Of a DNA stretch of 9,916 bases, positions 1-6,469 are shown one piece after another. Position 1 is the stretch's first letter. Every line of letters starts with the position of its first letter. Location of the stretch: NCBI GenBank assembly GCA_035259345.1, contig DATFWK010000093.1, positions 1-9,916 of the forward strand, given 5' to 3'. The notes beneath the pieces were generated by a model. It was not told where the DNA came from, did not search any database, and saw only the letters and a program-made list of their open reading frames with translations. The translations under genes and the position numbers were made by a program. Origin of the DNA: DATFWK01 sp035259345 (lineage in GTDB: Bacteria; Actinomycetota; Thermoleophilia; Miltoncostaeales; Miltoncostaeaceae).

Positions 1-15
1 GCTCGAGCGGGCGAA

Positions 16-21
16 TACCAT
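16..21 (+). promoter_or_regulatory. -10 box TACCAT of a probably leaderless phosphatase mRNA
   Basis: TACCAT fits the actinobacterial TANNNT -10 pattern and ends 8 bases before the GTG start at 30, so transcription would begin at or next to the start codon. No Shine-Dalgarno sequence lies between them. No -35 can be judged because the window begins just upstream. The same arrangement is seen before the M23 gene at 5359. Confidence 0.5.
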
Positions 22-29
22 CCCGCGCC

Positions 30-1673
30 GTGGCGCGACTCGTGCTCGGACCGCTCCTCCGCTACACCGGCTCGACGCAGGCGACGGTCTGGGTGGAGAC
101 GGACGGCCCCTGCGAGGGCGAGGTGCTCGGGCACCGGGCCCCGACGTTCCACGTCGAGGGGCACCACTACGCCCTGGTCGTCATCGCCGGGCTGGAGCCG
201 GCCTCCGTGACGCCCTACGAGGTGCGGCTGGACGGCGAGCGGGTGTGGCCGCCGCCCGGCGACGAGCGCCCGGCATGCGCAATCCGCACCCGGAACCACG
301 AGCGCCGCGCGCGTCTGGTCTTCGGGTCGTGCCGGGTCGGGGCGCCGCAGCGGCCGCCCTACACGCTCGCGCCGGCAGACGACCCCGAGGGCTTCGGCAT
401 CGACGCGCTCTGGGCGTTCTCCCGCCGCCTCCAGGCCGAGCGGGAGCCGTGGCCGGACTGCCTGATCCTGCTCGGCGACCAGGTCTATGCCGACGAGGTC
501 TCGCCCGCCACGGTCGAGTTCATCCGGGCCAGGCGTGACGTCTCGCAGCCGCCCGGCGAGCAGGTGGCGGACTTCGAGGAGTACACGCGGCTCTACCGGG
601 AGTCGTGGACCGACCCGGAAATCCGCTGGCTGCTCGCCACGGTGCCGAGCACGATGGTGTTCGACGACCACGACGTCCACGACGACTGGAACATCTCGGA
701 GGCGTGGGTAGAGCACATGCGCCGCAAGCCCTGGTGGGAGGAGCGCATCGTCGGCGCGTTCATGGCCTACTGGCTCTACCAGCACCTCGGCAACCTCGCG
801 CCGCCGGAGCTCGAGGAGGAGCGCCTGTTCGCCGAGCTGCCGGCCGACGACGACGGCGGGCCGCGGCTGCGCCGGTTCGCGCACATGGCCGACCGCGAGA
901 CCGCCTCCAGCCGCTGGGCCTTCCACCGCGACTTCGGCCGGACGCGGCTGCTCGTCGTCGATTCGCGCGCCGCGCGCGTGCTCGGCCAGGGCAGCCGTGA
1001 CATGGTCGACGAAGGGGAGTGGGAGTGGATCGTCGAGCACGCGCGGGGATCGTTCGACCACCTCCTGATCGCGAGCACGCTCCCGGTGTTCATGCCGGCC
1101 GCGATCCACCACCTCGAGGCCTGGAACGAGGCGGTGTGCTCGGGCGCCTGGGGGCGTCTTGCCACTCGCCCCGCCGAGGCGCTGCGGCGCGCGATCGACC
1201 TCGAGCACTGGTCGGCCTTCCAGCGCTCGTTCCGCACGCTGCTGGCGCTGCTCGAGGAGCTGGCTGCCGAGCGGGAGGACGGCGAGCCCCCGGCCACGAT
1301 CACCCTTCTCGGGGGCGACGTCCACGCGTCCTACGTCGCTGAGGCCTTCCTCGGGGCCACCCAGCGCAGCAGGGTCCACCAGGTCGTCTGCTCGCCGTTC
1401 CGAAACCCGCTCTCGCCGAGGGAGCGGCGCATCTGGGGCGCCGGCTGCGGCCGCCTGCTCGGGATCGCGATGGGCCTGCTCGCACGGGCCGCCGGGGTGC
1501 GCCCGACGGCCGCGACATGGCGCTTCCTCAGTGGTCCGACCTTCGACAACTCGATCGCCGCGCTCGGACTCGACGAGCGCAGGGCGGAGGTGATGATCCG
1601 GCGGACCGGCGCCGAGGACGAGGGCGGCCCCGGCTTCGTCGAGCTCCAGCGCCGCGTGCTCTCAGAGGGCTGA
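30..1673 (+). CDS. PhoD-like metallophosphatase (alkaline phosphatase D family)
   Basis: This 547-residue protein belongs to the PhoD-like metallophosphatase family, which hydrolyses phosphomono- or diesters using a metal centre. Seen motifs, in order: LVFGSCR (residues 96-102, with the Cys that is an iron ligand in characterised PhoD), LLGDQVYADEV (147-157, metal-binding Asp150), FDDHDVHDDW (211-220), VVDSR (309-313) and LLGGDVHAS (426-434, late Asp/His metal ligands). The N-terminal 90 residues look like the beta-sandwich that precedes the catalytic domain in this family. I see no Tat or Sec signal peptide, so unlike classical secreted PhoD it is probably cytoplasmic. The GTG at 30 is chosen because the protein begins in the way I recall for actinobacterial homologues and because a TANNNT box ends 8 bases before it. 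The frame stays open to the window edge, so a longer N-terminus cannot be excluded. Its 3' end overlaps the convergent lipid kinase gene by 12 bp. The true substrate is unknown. Confidence 0.93.
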   Translation: MARLVLGPLLRYTGSTQATVWVETDGPCEGEVLGHRAPTFHVEGHHYALVVIAGLEPASVTPYEVRLDGERVWPPPGDERPACAIRTRNHERRARLVFGSCRVGAPQRPPYTLAPADDPEGFGIDALWAFSRRLQAEREPWPDCLILLGDQVYADEVSPATVEFIRARRDVSQPPGEQVADFEEYTRLYRESWTDPEIRWLLATVPSTMVFDDHDVHDDWNISEAWVEHMRRKPWWEERIVGAFMAYWLYQHLGNLAPPELEEERLFAELPADDDGGPRLRRFAHMADRETASSRWAFHRDFGRTRLLVVDSRAARVLGQGSRDMVDEGEWEWIVEHARGSFDHLLIASTLPVFMPAAIHHLEAWNEAVCSGAWGRLATRPAEALRRAIDLEHWSAFQRSFRTLLALLEELAAEREDGEPPATITLLGGDVHASYVAEAFLGATQRSRVHQVVCSPFRNPLSPRERRIWGAGCGRLLGIAMGLLARAAGVRPTAATWRFLSGPTFDNSIAALGLDERRAEVMIRRTGAEDEGGPGFVELQRRVLSEG

Positions 1674-2555
1674 GCCGCTCTCCGCCGCCGGCGGGACGCA
1701 GACCTCGATCGCTCCCGGCTCGACCCGCACCTTGAGCGTGCGTGTCCTGCCCCGGGTGCCGCCGTCGAGCTCGTAGGGGAGCTTCTTCGCGAGGCGAATG
1801 CGCGCCTTGCGGGCGGAGGTGGTGCGCGCATAGGGGGACCGGCTCGGGCTGCCGGCGAGCGCGCGTGCCATCACCCGTACGAGCTGGACGGCCCCGTCGG
1901 CCTGGATCACGCCGATCTCGAGGAGGCCGTCGTCCGGCTCCGCGCGCTCGAACGCCTGGACGCCGCCGAACAGGCGCCCGACGTTCCCGAAGAGGACGCA
2001 GCTGGTCCCGCCGTCGAACCAGCGATGGCCGTCGACGTCGATCGTCGCTTGGACCGGGCGCACCCCGAGGTTGCGGATGCCCGCCAGGACGTACCCGGCC
2101 CGGCCCAGGTGGTCCTTCAGCCCGCCGTCGACTTCCTCGAGGATCTCGGCGTCCCAGCCGGCGCCGGCCATCGTCGCGAACCGCTCGCCGTTGACGCGCC
2201 CGACGTCGAGACGCCTCCGCCCTCCGGCGAGAGCGATCTCGACGGCCGCCTCCACGTCCTCGGGGATGCCGAGGGTGGACGCGAGCAGGTTCGCGGTCCC
2301 GGCCGGGACGATCGCAAGCGGCGTCCCGGTGCCGGCCAGCGTGTCCACGGCCCGCTGGACCATGCCGTCGCCGCCCCAGACGACGACCAGGTCCGCGCCC
2401 TCCTTCAGGACGCGGCGAAGTGCCTTCGGCGCCTTCCGGCTCTTCGGCACCTCGCGCCAGATCGGCTCGACGCCCCGGCGCTCGAGCGCCCGCCGGAGCT
2501 CCGGCAGCCCGCCGCCGAGCGACTTCCCCGCGTGGGCGACCACGGCCACCCTCAC
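1662..2555 (-). CDS. Diacylglycerol kinase-family lipid kinase (YegS/DgkB type)
   Basis: This 297-residue protein has the diacylglycerol kinase catalytic fold, which transfers the gamma-phosphate of ATP to a lipid hydroxyl such as diacylglycerol, making phosphatidic acid. Seen motifs: the nucleotide-binding GGDGMVQ at residues 61-67, AGTANLLA at 85-92, FGNVG at 189-193, DDGLLEIG at 208-215, and a late LDGG (263-266) at the position of the usual VDGE, whose Asp264 would be the catalytic base. The usual N-terminal NPxSG is replaced by a degenerate AHAGKSLGGG (7-16). No membrane segment is visible, so it is probably a soluble enzyme working at the inner membrane face. The GTG start lies inside the stop of the upstream PAP2 gene (shared bases GTGA, 2555-2552), so the two are very likely co-transcribed and translationally coupled. 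Fused PAP2-diacylglycerol kinase proteins occur in Actinobacteria, which supports a shared pathway. The lipid substrate cannot be read from sequence. Confidence 0.93.
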   Translation of the reverse strand: MRVAVVAHAGKSLGGGLPELRRALERRGVEPIWREVPKSRKAPKALRRVLKEGADLVVVWGGDGMVQRAVDTLAGTGTPLAIVPAGTANLLASTLGIPEDVEAAVEIALAGGRRRLDVGRVNGERFATMAGAGWDAEILEEVDGGLKDHLGRAGYVLAGIRNLGVRPVQATIDVDGHRWFDGGTSCVLFGNVGRLFGGVQAFERAEPDDGLLEIGVIQADGAVQLVRVMARALAGSPSRSPYARTTSARKARIRLAKKLPYELDGGTRGRTRTLKVRVEPGAIEVCVPPAAESGSAL

Positions 2556-3373
2556 GCGCGCACCTCCCGCGTCTTGCCCACCTCGCGGGCCGGCAGCCGG
2601 AGCGCCTGCCCGTCACGGGCGTCCTTGGCGGCCCCGCACGCGCGGACGGCGAGGAGCGCGACGAGCAGCGCCCCGGTCCCTACGAGCGCGCCCGAGGCCA
2701 CGTCGCTCAGGTGGTGCATGCCCCGGTACATCCGCGATGCGGCGACCGCGAGGGGGAGGAGCACGGCGAGCGTCCAGGCGAGCGCCGCGACCCAGCGGCG
2801 GGGCGTCCAGGAGGAGATGACGAGCGCAAGGCTCGCGTAGACGGCGACCGCGGCCGCGGTGTGGCCCGACGGGAAGCTCTCGTTCGCGGGCAGGACGTCC
2901 AGGCGCGGCACGCTGGGCCGGTCGCGGTGGACGAGGAGGCTCGCGACACGGTAGGTGGCGACCTCGACGACGATCGCCGCGGTCAGGAACGCCGCGACGC
3001 GGAAGCGCCGGAGGATGGCGGCCGTCGCGACGGCGATGGCCACGATCGCTGGGATCGCCGGGACGTCGCCGATATGGGAGCCGACCTCCGACAGCGTGTT
3101 CAGCCGGCCCGAGCGGTGGGCGGCGAGCCAGTCGTTGAGGTGCTCGTCGGCGCGGGCGAGACCGTGAACCGGCATCAGGACGTGGACGAGGACGAGGCCG
3201 AGGCAGACCGTCAGGACGGCCAGCACGATCCACCCGGTCAGGGTCGCCGCGCCGAAGGCCACCGCCGGGTGGCGCCCCCGGAGCCGGTGCCCGAGCGCGC
3301 GCGCAGGCCCGCCGCCTCGGGGCTCCAGTGCCGGCGGGACCTCCCCTCGGTCTCTTTCCGCGCCGGTGGGCAC
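2552..3373 (-). CDS. PAP2-family membrane phosphatase, first gene of the operon with the lipid kinase
   Basis: This predicted 273-residue membrane protein belongs to the PAP2 family (phosphatidate, phosphatidylglycerophosphate or undecaprenyl diphosphate phosphatases). C2 PSGH is at 168-171 with the active-site His, and C3 runs from Ser213-Arg214 through His220 to Asp224. C1 is altered: RDRP is present (150-153) but the usual Lys seven residues before the last Arg is Ser145. About six hydrophobic helices are visible: 44-66, 104-120, 127-147, 173-187, 194-211 and 228-246. The GTG at 3373 is preferred because it leaves a short basic N-terminus before the first helix; an in-frame ATG at 3427 would add 18 residues. 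The frame stays open far upstream only because of GC bias. Its stop overlaps the start of the lipid kinase. A role in lipid phosphate turnover or undecaprenyl carrier recycling is an inference. Confidence 0.9.
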   Translation of the reverse strand: MPTGAERDRGEVPPALEPRGGGPARALGHRLRGRHPAVAFGAATLTGWIVLAVLTVCLGLVLVHVLMPVHGLARADEHLNDWLAAHRSGRLNTLSEVGSHIGDVPAIPAIVAIAVATAAILRRFRVAAFLTAAIVVEVATYRVASLLVHRDRPSVPRLDVLPANESFPSGHTAAAVAVYASLALVISSWTPRRWVAALAWTLAVLLPLAVAASRMYRGMHHLSDVASGALVGTGALLVALLAVRACGAAKDARDGQALRLPAREVGKTREVRA

Positions 3374-3379
3374 GGCCCC

Positions 3380-3409
3380 GGTTTTCCCGCCCCGGGCCCC
3401 GGGGAAACC
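3380..3409 (-). other. Hairpin in the leader of the PAP2-kinase operon
   Basis: On the minus strand the arms GGTTTCCCCG (3409-3400) and CGGGAAAACC (3389-3380) pair over 10 positions with one mismatch, around a 10-base loop rich in G and C. The hairpin ends 6 bases before the GTG at 3373, so it would flank the ribosome-binding region, where only a weak GGGG is available. It could tune translation, or simply reflect local G/C runs. Confidence 0.35.
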
Positions 3410-3446
3410 CCCGGGCACCTGCCACATGCGACCATCTGACGGACAT

Positions 3447-3521
3447 TCGCAATTGGCGGTTGAGCGGCCTCGCCGACGGCGTGCCGCGAATAGGCCGACC
3501 AAGAGCCGTAGCCAATTGCGA
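3447..3521. promoter_or_regulatory. Divergent control region with an 11-bp inverted repeat (putative operator pair)
   Basis: TCGCAATTGGC at 3447-3457 is repeated as its exact reverse complement GCCAATTGCGA at 3511-3521. Each arm contains the palindrome CAATTG, and both stand out as AT-rich islands in very GC-rich DNA. The CAATTG centres are 63 bp apart, about six turns of B-DNA, so proteins bound at both would face the same side of the helix. The pair lies in the only long gap between divergent units (3374-3544), and each arm reads GCCAATTGCGA toward its own gene. This fits a shared regulator binding site or mirrored promoter elements. No regulator gene is nearby, and I cannot assign a family. 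Confidence 0.5.
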
Positions 3522-3544
3522 GGGGTAGAGACTGCGGGGCCAAG

Positions 3545-4471
3545 ATGCCGCTCATCGTCCTGATCGCAATCGCAGCCGTCGCCGGGCTCCTCGCCGCCGG
3601 CGCGGTGCTCCGCTACCCCGCGTCGGCGGCCCGGACGCCGGTCGGCGCGGTTGAGCAGGCCGCCGAGCGCGCCGTCGCGGCGGACGGCCGTCTGCGTGCA
3701 TGGTCCCGGCGGCGCGCGGATCCGGCCACGGCGACGGGGCTCGCCCTCACGGTCGCGCTCGCCTTCGTGATCGCGGGCGGCGTGCTGATCGGCGTGCTCG
3801 CGTACCTGGTGCGCGGGAACGACACGGTCCTCGACATCGACTCCTCCGTGGCGGCATGGGGGGAACGGCACTCCGGAGCCCTGACGCACCGCGGGCTCGA
3901 GGCGGTTACCCAGCTGGGCGAGACGAGGACCGCCGTGGCCCTCGCGGTCGTGATCGCGCTCGTGGAATGGCGGCGGGCCCCGAGCCGCTCCATCGTCCCG
4001 TTCCTCGCGGTCGTGATCGCGGGCAACTGGCTCGTCACGACGGCGATCAAGGACCTCGCCGACCGCGCGCGGCCCACGCTCGAGCCGGTCGCGCAGACGC
4101 TCGGGCCCTCGTTCCCGAGCGGGCACTCCTCCACCGCCGCGGCCTTCTTCGCCGCAGCGGCGCTCGTCCTCGGCCGGCGGAGGGGCCGCCCCGCGCGGGC
4201 GGGCCTCGCCGGGGCAGCGGTCGCGATCGCCGTCGCGGTGGCGGCGAGCCGGGTGCTCCTGGACGTCCACTGGTTCTCGGACGTCGTCGCGGGGGTCGCC
4301 CTCGGCTGGGCGTGGTTCGCCCTGTGCGCCGTGGCCTTCGGCGGGCGCCTCCTGCGCTTCGGGGCGACCGCGGAAGAGGCCGTGGAGGGGGCGCGGACGC
4401 GGCGCCGGCGTGCCTGGCGACGGCCGTCGCGGCCGAAGCCCTCCGGCCGGCGGCCGAAGCACCAGGTGTAG
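3545..4471 (+). CDS. PAP2-family membrane phosphatase with canonical active site
   Basis: This 308-residue membrane protein is a second PAP2-family phosphatase with all three motifs intact: C1 KDLADRARP (169-177), C2 PSGH (191-194), and C3 from Ser235-Arg236 through His242 to Asp246. Hydrophobic segments are seen near 2-20, 66-89, 128-140, 150-167, 196-209, 218-233 and 247-266. The N-terminal helix and a charged linker (about 28-62) precede the PAP2 core, and the last 25 residues form a very basic Arg/Lys tail. The ATG at 3545 has only a weak GGGG five bases upstream; it is chosen because it lies just after the inverted-repeat control region and begins directly with a membrane helix. It is divergent from the other PAP2 gene and is followed after 30 bp by the DUF1206 gene, so those two probably form an operon. 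The substrate could be phosphatidic acid, phosphatidylglycerophosphate or a polyprenyl diphosphate. Confidence 0.9.
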   Translation: MPLIVLIAIAAVAGLLAAGAVLRYPASAARTPVGAVEQAAERAVAADGRLRAWSRRRADPATATGLALTVALAFVIAGGVLIGVLAYLVRGNDTVLDIDSSVAAWGERHSGALTHRGLEAVTQLGETRTAVALAVVIALVEWRRAPSRSIVPFLAVVIAGNWLVTTAIKDLADRARPTLEPVAQTLGPSFPSGHSSTAAAFFAAAALVLGRRRGRPARAGLAGAAVAIAVAVAASRVLLDVHWFSDVVAGVALGWAWFALCAVAFGGRLLRFGATAEEAVEGARTRRRRAWRRPSRPKPSGRRPKHQV

Positions 4472-4501
4472 CGCCGGCCGGAACGGGGAATCCCGGGTGG
4501 C

Positions 4502-5323
4502 GTGAGCGTCACCACCGCACCCCGGAGGACCGCGAAGCGGTTTACGAACACCCTGGCGTTCGAAGCGCTTGCGCGCTCCGGCTACGTCGCCCGGGGCCTC
4601 CTGTACGTGATCATCGGCTACCTGGCGATCCGGCTGGCCGAGGGCCAGGGGACGCAGCCGCCGGGCCAGCAGGGCGCCCTGCGCACCATCGAGAGCCAGC
4701 CGGGCGGCCGCGCGCTCCTCGTGGCCATGGCGGTCGGGCTCGGTGCCTACGCCCTGTGGCGCATCGCGGAGGGGTTCGTCGGGGAGACGCCGGAGGCCGG
4801 CCGGCACAGCGCGTTCGAGCGCATCGGCGCGGTCGCGAGCGGCATCGCATACGCGGTCTTCTGCCTGCTCGCGGTCGACCTGCTGCGCGGCTCGTCCACG
4901 AACTCGTCCCAGGGCCCGTCCAAGGCGGCCTCCGGGGTGATGGGCTGGACGGGCGGCAGGGAGCTGGTCGGCGCCGCGGGCGTGGTCCTGCTCAGCGTCG
5001 CCGCGTATCAGGCCTACTACGGCCTGAGCCGGCGCTTCCTCGAGGACTCCAAGGCTGCTGAGATGCATCCCGCGGTCCGCAAGGGCTTCACGGCCGTCGG
5101 CATGGTTGGCATCACCGCGCGGGCCGTCGCGTTCGCGCTGATCGGCATCTTCATCCTGAAGGCGGCGATCGACTACAAGCCGCGCGAGGCCGTCGGCCTT
5201 GACGGCGCGCTCGCGCGGCTCGCCAGCCACAGCAGCGGCACGGTGCTGCTCATCGTGGTCGCCTGCGGCCTGATCGCGTTCGGGGTCTACTCGCTCGCGG
5301 ACGCGCGCTTTCGCAAGATCTGA
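4502..5323 (+). CDS. DUF1206 domain membrane protein
   Basis: This 273-residue protein matches the DUF1206 family, in which a two-helix unit occurs three times; its function is unknown. The three repeats are visible at about 25-93, 106-176 and 196-270. Each starts with a helix containing a Gly/Ala-Arg type entry such as ARSGYVARGLLY (24-35) or GITARAVAFALIG (203-215), and ends with a second helix rich in Ala and Gly followed by a charged stretch such as LWRIAEGF or LSRRFLED. That gives six membrane helices and probably both termini in the cytoplasm. The GTG start at 4502 is preceded by GGGTGG as a weak ribosome site. The gap of 30 bp after the PAP2 gene has no clear terminator, so co-transcription is likely. 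Any role beside lipid phosphate turnover is guesswork. Confidence 0.9.
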   Translation: MSVTTAPRRTAKRFTNTLAFEALARSGYVARGLLYVIIGYLAIRLAEGQGTQPPGQQGALRTIESQPGGRALLVAMAVGLGAYALWRIAEGFVGETPEAGRHSAFERIGAVASGIAYAVFCLLAVDLLRGSSTNSSQGPSKAASGVMGWTGGRELVGAAGVVLLSVAAYQAYYGLSRRFLEDSKAAEMHPAVRKGFTAVGMVGITARAVAFALIGIFILKAAIDYKPREAVGLDGALARLASHSSGTVLLIVVACGLIAFGVYSLADARFRKI

Positions 5324-5345
5324 TCGCCGCCGGGGAGTGACGCCC

Positions 5346-5351
5346 TATCCT
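5346..5351 (+). promoter_or_regulatory. -10 box TATCCT before the M23 gene
   Basis: TATCCT fits TANNNT and ends 7 bases before the GTG at 5359, which puts the expected transcription start at the start codon. No Shine-Dalgarno motif lies between, and no TTGACA-like -35 is visible 17 bases upstream. A leaderless mRNA independent of the DUF1206 transcript is the simplest reading. Confidence 0.55.
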
Positions 5352-5358
5352 GGGGCCG

Positions 5359-6465
5359 GTGAGCTCCGGGATGCAGCGCCCCCGGCGCCCTGCCGTGCCG
5401 CGGTCCCAGGTGCCCTGGGACCTGCTCGACGGGAGGGCCCTGGCGGGCCTCGCGGTCGTGCTGGTCCTGACCGCGGCCGCCATCGGCGCGGGGCTCGGGC
5501 TGATCGCGCGCCGCGGCGGCGCGCCGGCGGTGCCCGCGGGCTCGGCGATCGCGGCGTCGCCTGCGGCCCTGCTCCCCGTGGACCGCGACGCTCCCGGCCC
5601 GGTCGAGCCGGCCGACGTGGACCCGGCGATCCGGGCCGCCGCCGTCCGGCACGCCGGCGGCGCGACGATCCTGACCGGCGTCTCGGCGCTCGGCGGCGCC
5701 GTCCGCGCGGCCCGCATCGAGCTGCCGGACGCGGGGCTCGCGGGGGCGCGCGTCGACGGCCTTCGGGTCGAGGGTGTGCGGCGGCCCTCGGGTGCCAACG
5801 CGGTCTCGGCGCTGGGCGCCCGCGGGTACGTGGTCGCCCTTCAGCAGGTCGTCGCCCACGGCCGCCCCGCCATCGTCGGCCTCAGGATCCACCTCTACGG
5901 CGTGCGGCCGGGCGAGGCGGGGCGCGACATCCTGGTCGGCGGCCCACCGCGGGCTGCGGACGCGGGCCGACGGTCGCTCTCGCTGGAGATCACCCCCGTC
6001 GCCGCGACGTCCGGCCCGGGCGACGGCTACCCGCTCGCGGTCCGCGGCGCGATCATCGGCTGCCCGTTCATCCCCGGCTCGCGACACAGCCCGCTCGGGC
6101 CGCCGGCCAACCTCGCCTCGGACAACGCCGTGGACATCGCGGTGCCGGCCGGGACCCCGGTGCTCGCCGTCGCGGACGGGGTCATCGGCTCGCTGATCGG
6201 CCCGCTCGACTCGACGGACCCGCACCTCGCAGGGCTGCGCGTCCACCTGAACACCGCCGCGCGCCGGTACTACTACGCGCACCTCTCGCGCATCGACGTG
6301 CGCTCGGGCGACCACGTGGTCCGCGGCCAGCAGATCGGCCTCTCGGGAGCGGCGGCGGGAGCGGCCCACCTCCACTTCGCCCAGGACGCAGGCGACCCGG
6401 CCGACACGGTCGGCCAGGCTGCGGCCTGCCCGCCGTACCGGTTCACGCCCGAGCCCTGGAACTGA
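5359..6465 (+). CDS. Membrane-anchored M23 (LytM-like) peptidase-domain protein, altered first zinc ligand
   Basis: This 368-residue protein has a short basic cytoplasmic N-terminus, one membrane helix (about 27-50), a long exported region of unknown fold (about 55-250) and a C-terminal M23/LytM domain (about 250-340). Active members cut peptide cross-links in peptidoglycan with a zinc ion. The domain is recognised by DIAVPAGTPVLAVADG (259-274), YYYAHLSRIDV (304-314) and AHLHFA (336-341). The HxH pair is present (His337, His339), as is the earlier His308, but the HxxxD motif reads DNAVD (255-259): the first zinc His is Asp255. Related sequences with this kind of change are known, and many LytM-like proteins are non-catalytic activators such as EnvC/NlpD, so activity is uncertain. 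Cys235 and Cys357 could form a disulfide outside the cell. The GTG start follows a -10 box directly. Its stop lies 4 bp from that of the convergent SpoIID-NlpC gene. Confidence 0.88.
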   Translation: MSSGMQRPRRPAVPRSQVPWDLLDGRALAGLAVVLVLTAAAIGAGLGLIARRGGAPAVPAGSAIAASPAALLPVDRDAPGPVEPADVDPAIRAAAVRHAGGATILTGVSALGGAVRAARIELPDAGLAGARVDGLRVEGVRRPSGANAVSALGARGYVVALQQVVAHGRPAIVGLRIHLYGVRPGEAGRDILVGGPPRAADAGRRSLSLEITPVAATSGPGDGYPLAVRGAIIGCPFIPGSRHSPLGPPANLASDNAVDIAVPAGTPVLAVADGVIGSLIGPLDSTDPHLAGLRVHLNTAARRYYYAHLSRIDVRSGDHVVRGQQIGLSGAAAGAAHLHFAQDAGDPADTVGQAAACPPYRFTPEPWN

Positions 6466-6469
6466 GCCC

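Noticed and set aside
2025..3439. Plus-strand open frames of 271 and 339 residues over the kinase and PAP2 genes
   Set aside because: They are antisense shadows with highly charged, repetitive translation and no motif.
3700..5061. 453-residue plus-strand open frame
   Set aside because: It is a shifted-frame shadow of the second PAP2 and DUF1206 genes, with low-complexity translation.
3374..5230. Long minus-strand open frame extending the PAP2 protein to 892 residues
   Set aside because: The extension lies antisense to the DUF1206 and second PAP2 genes, is low-complexity Arg/Gly/Ala/Pro/Asp sequence, and is a GC-bias shadow; the PAP2 protein needs only the part from about 3373.
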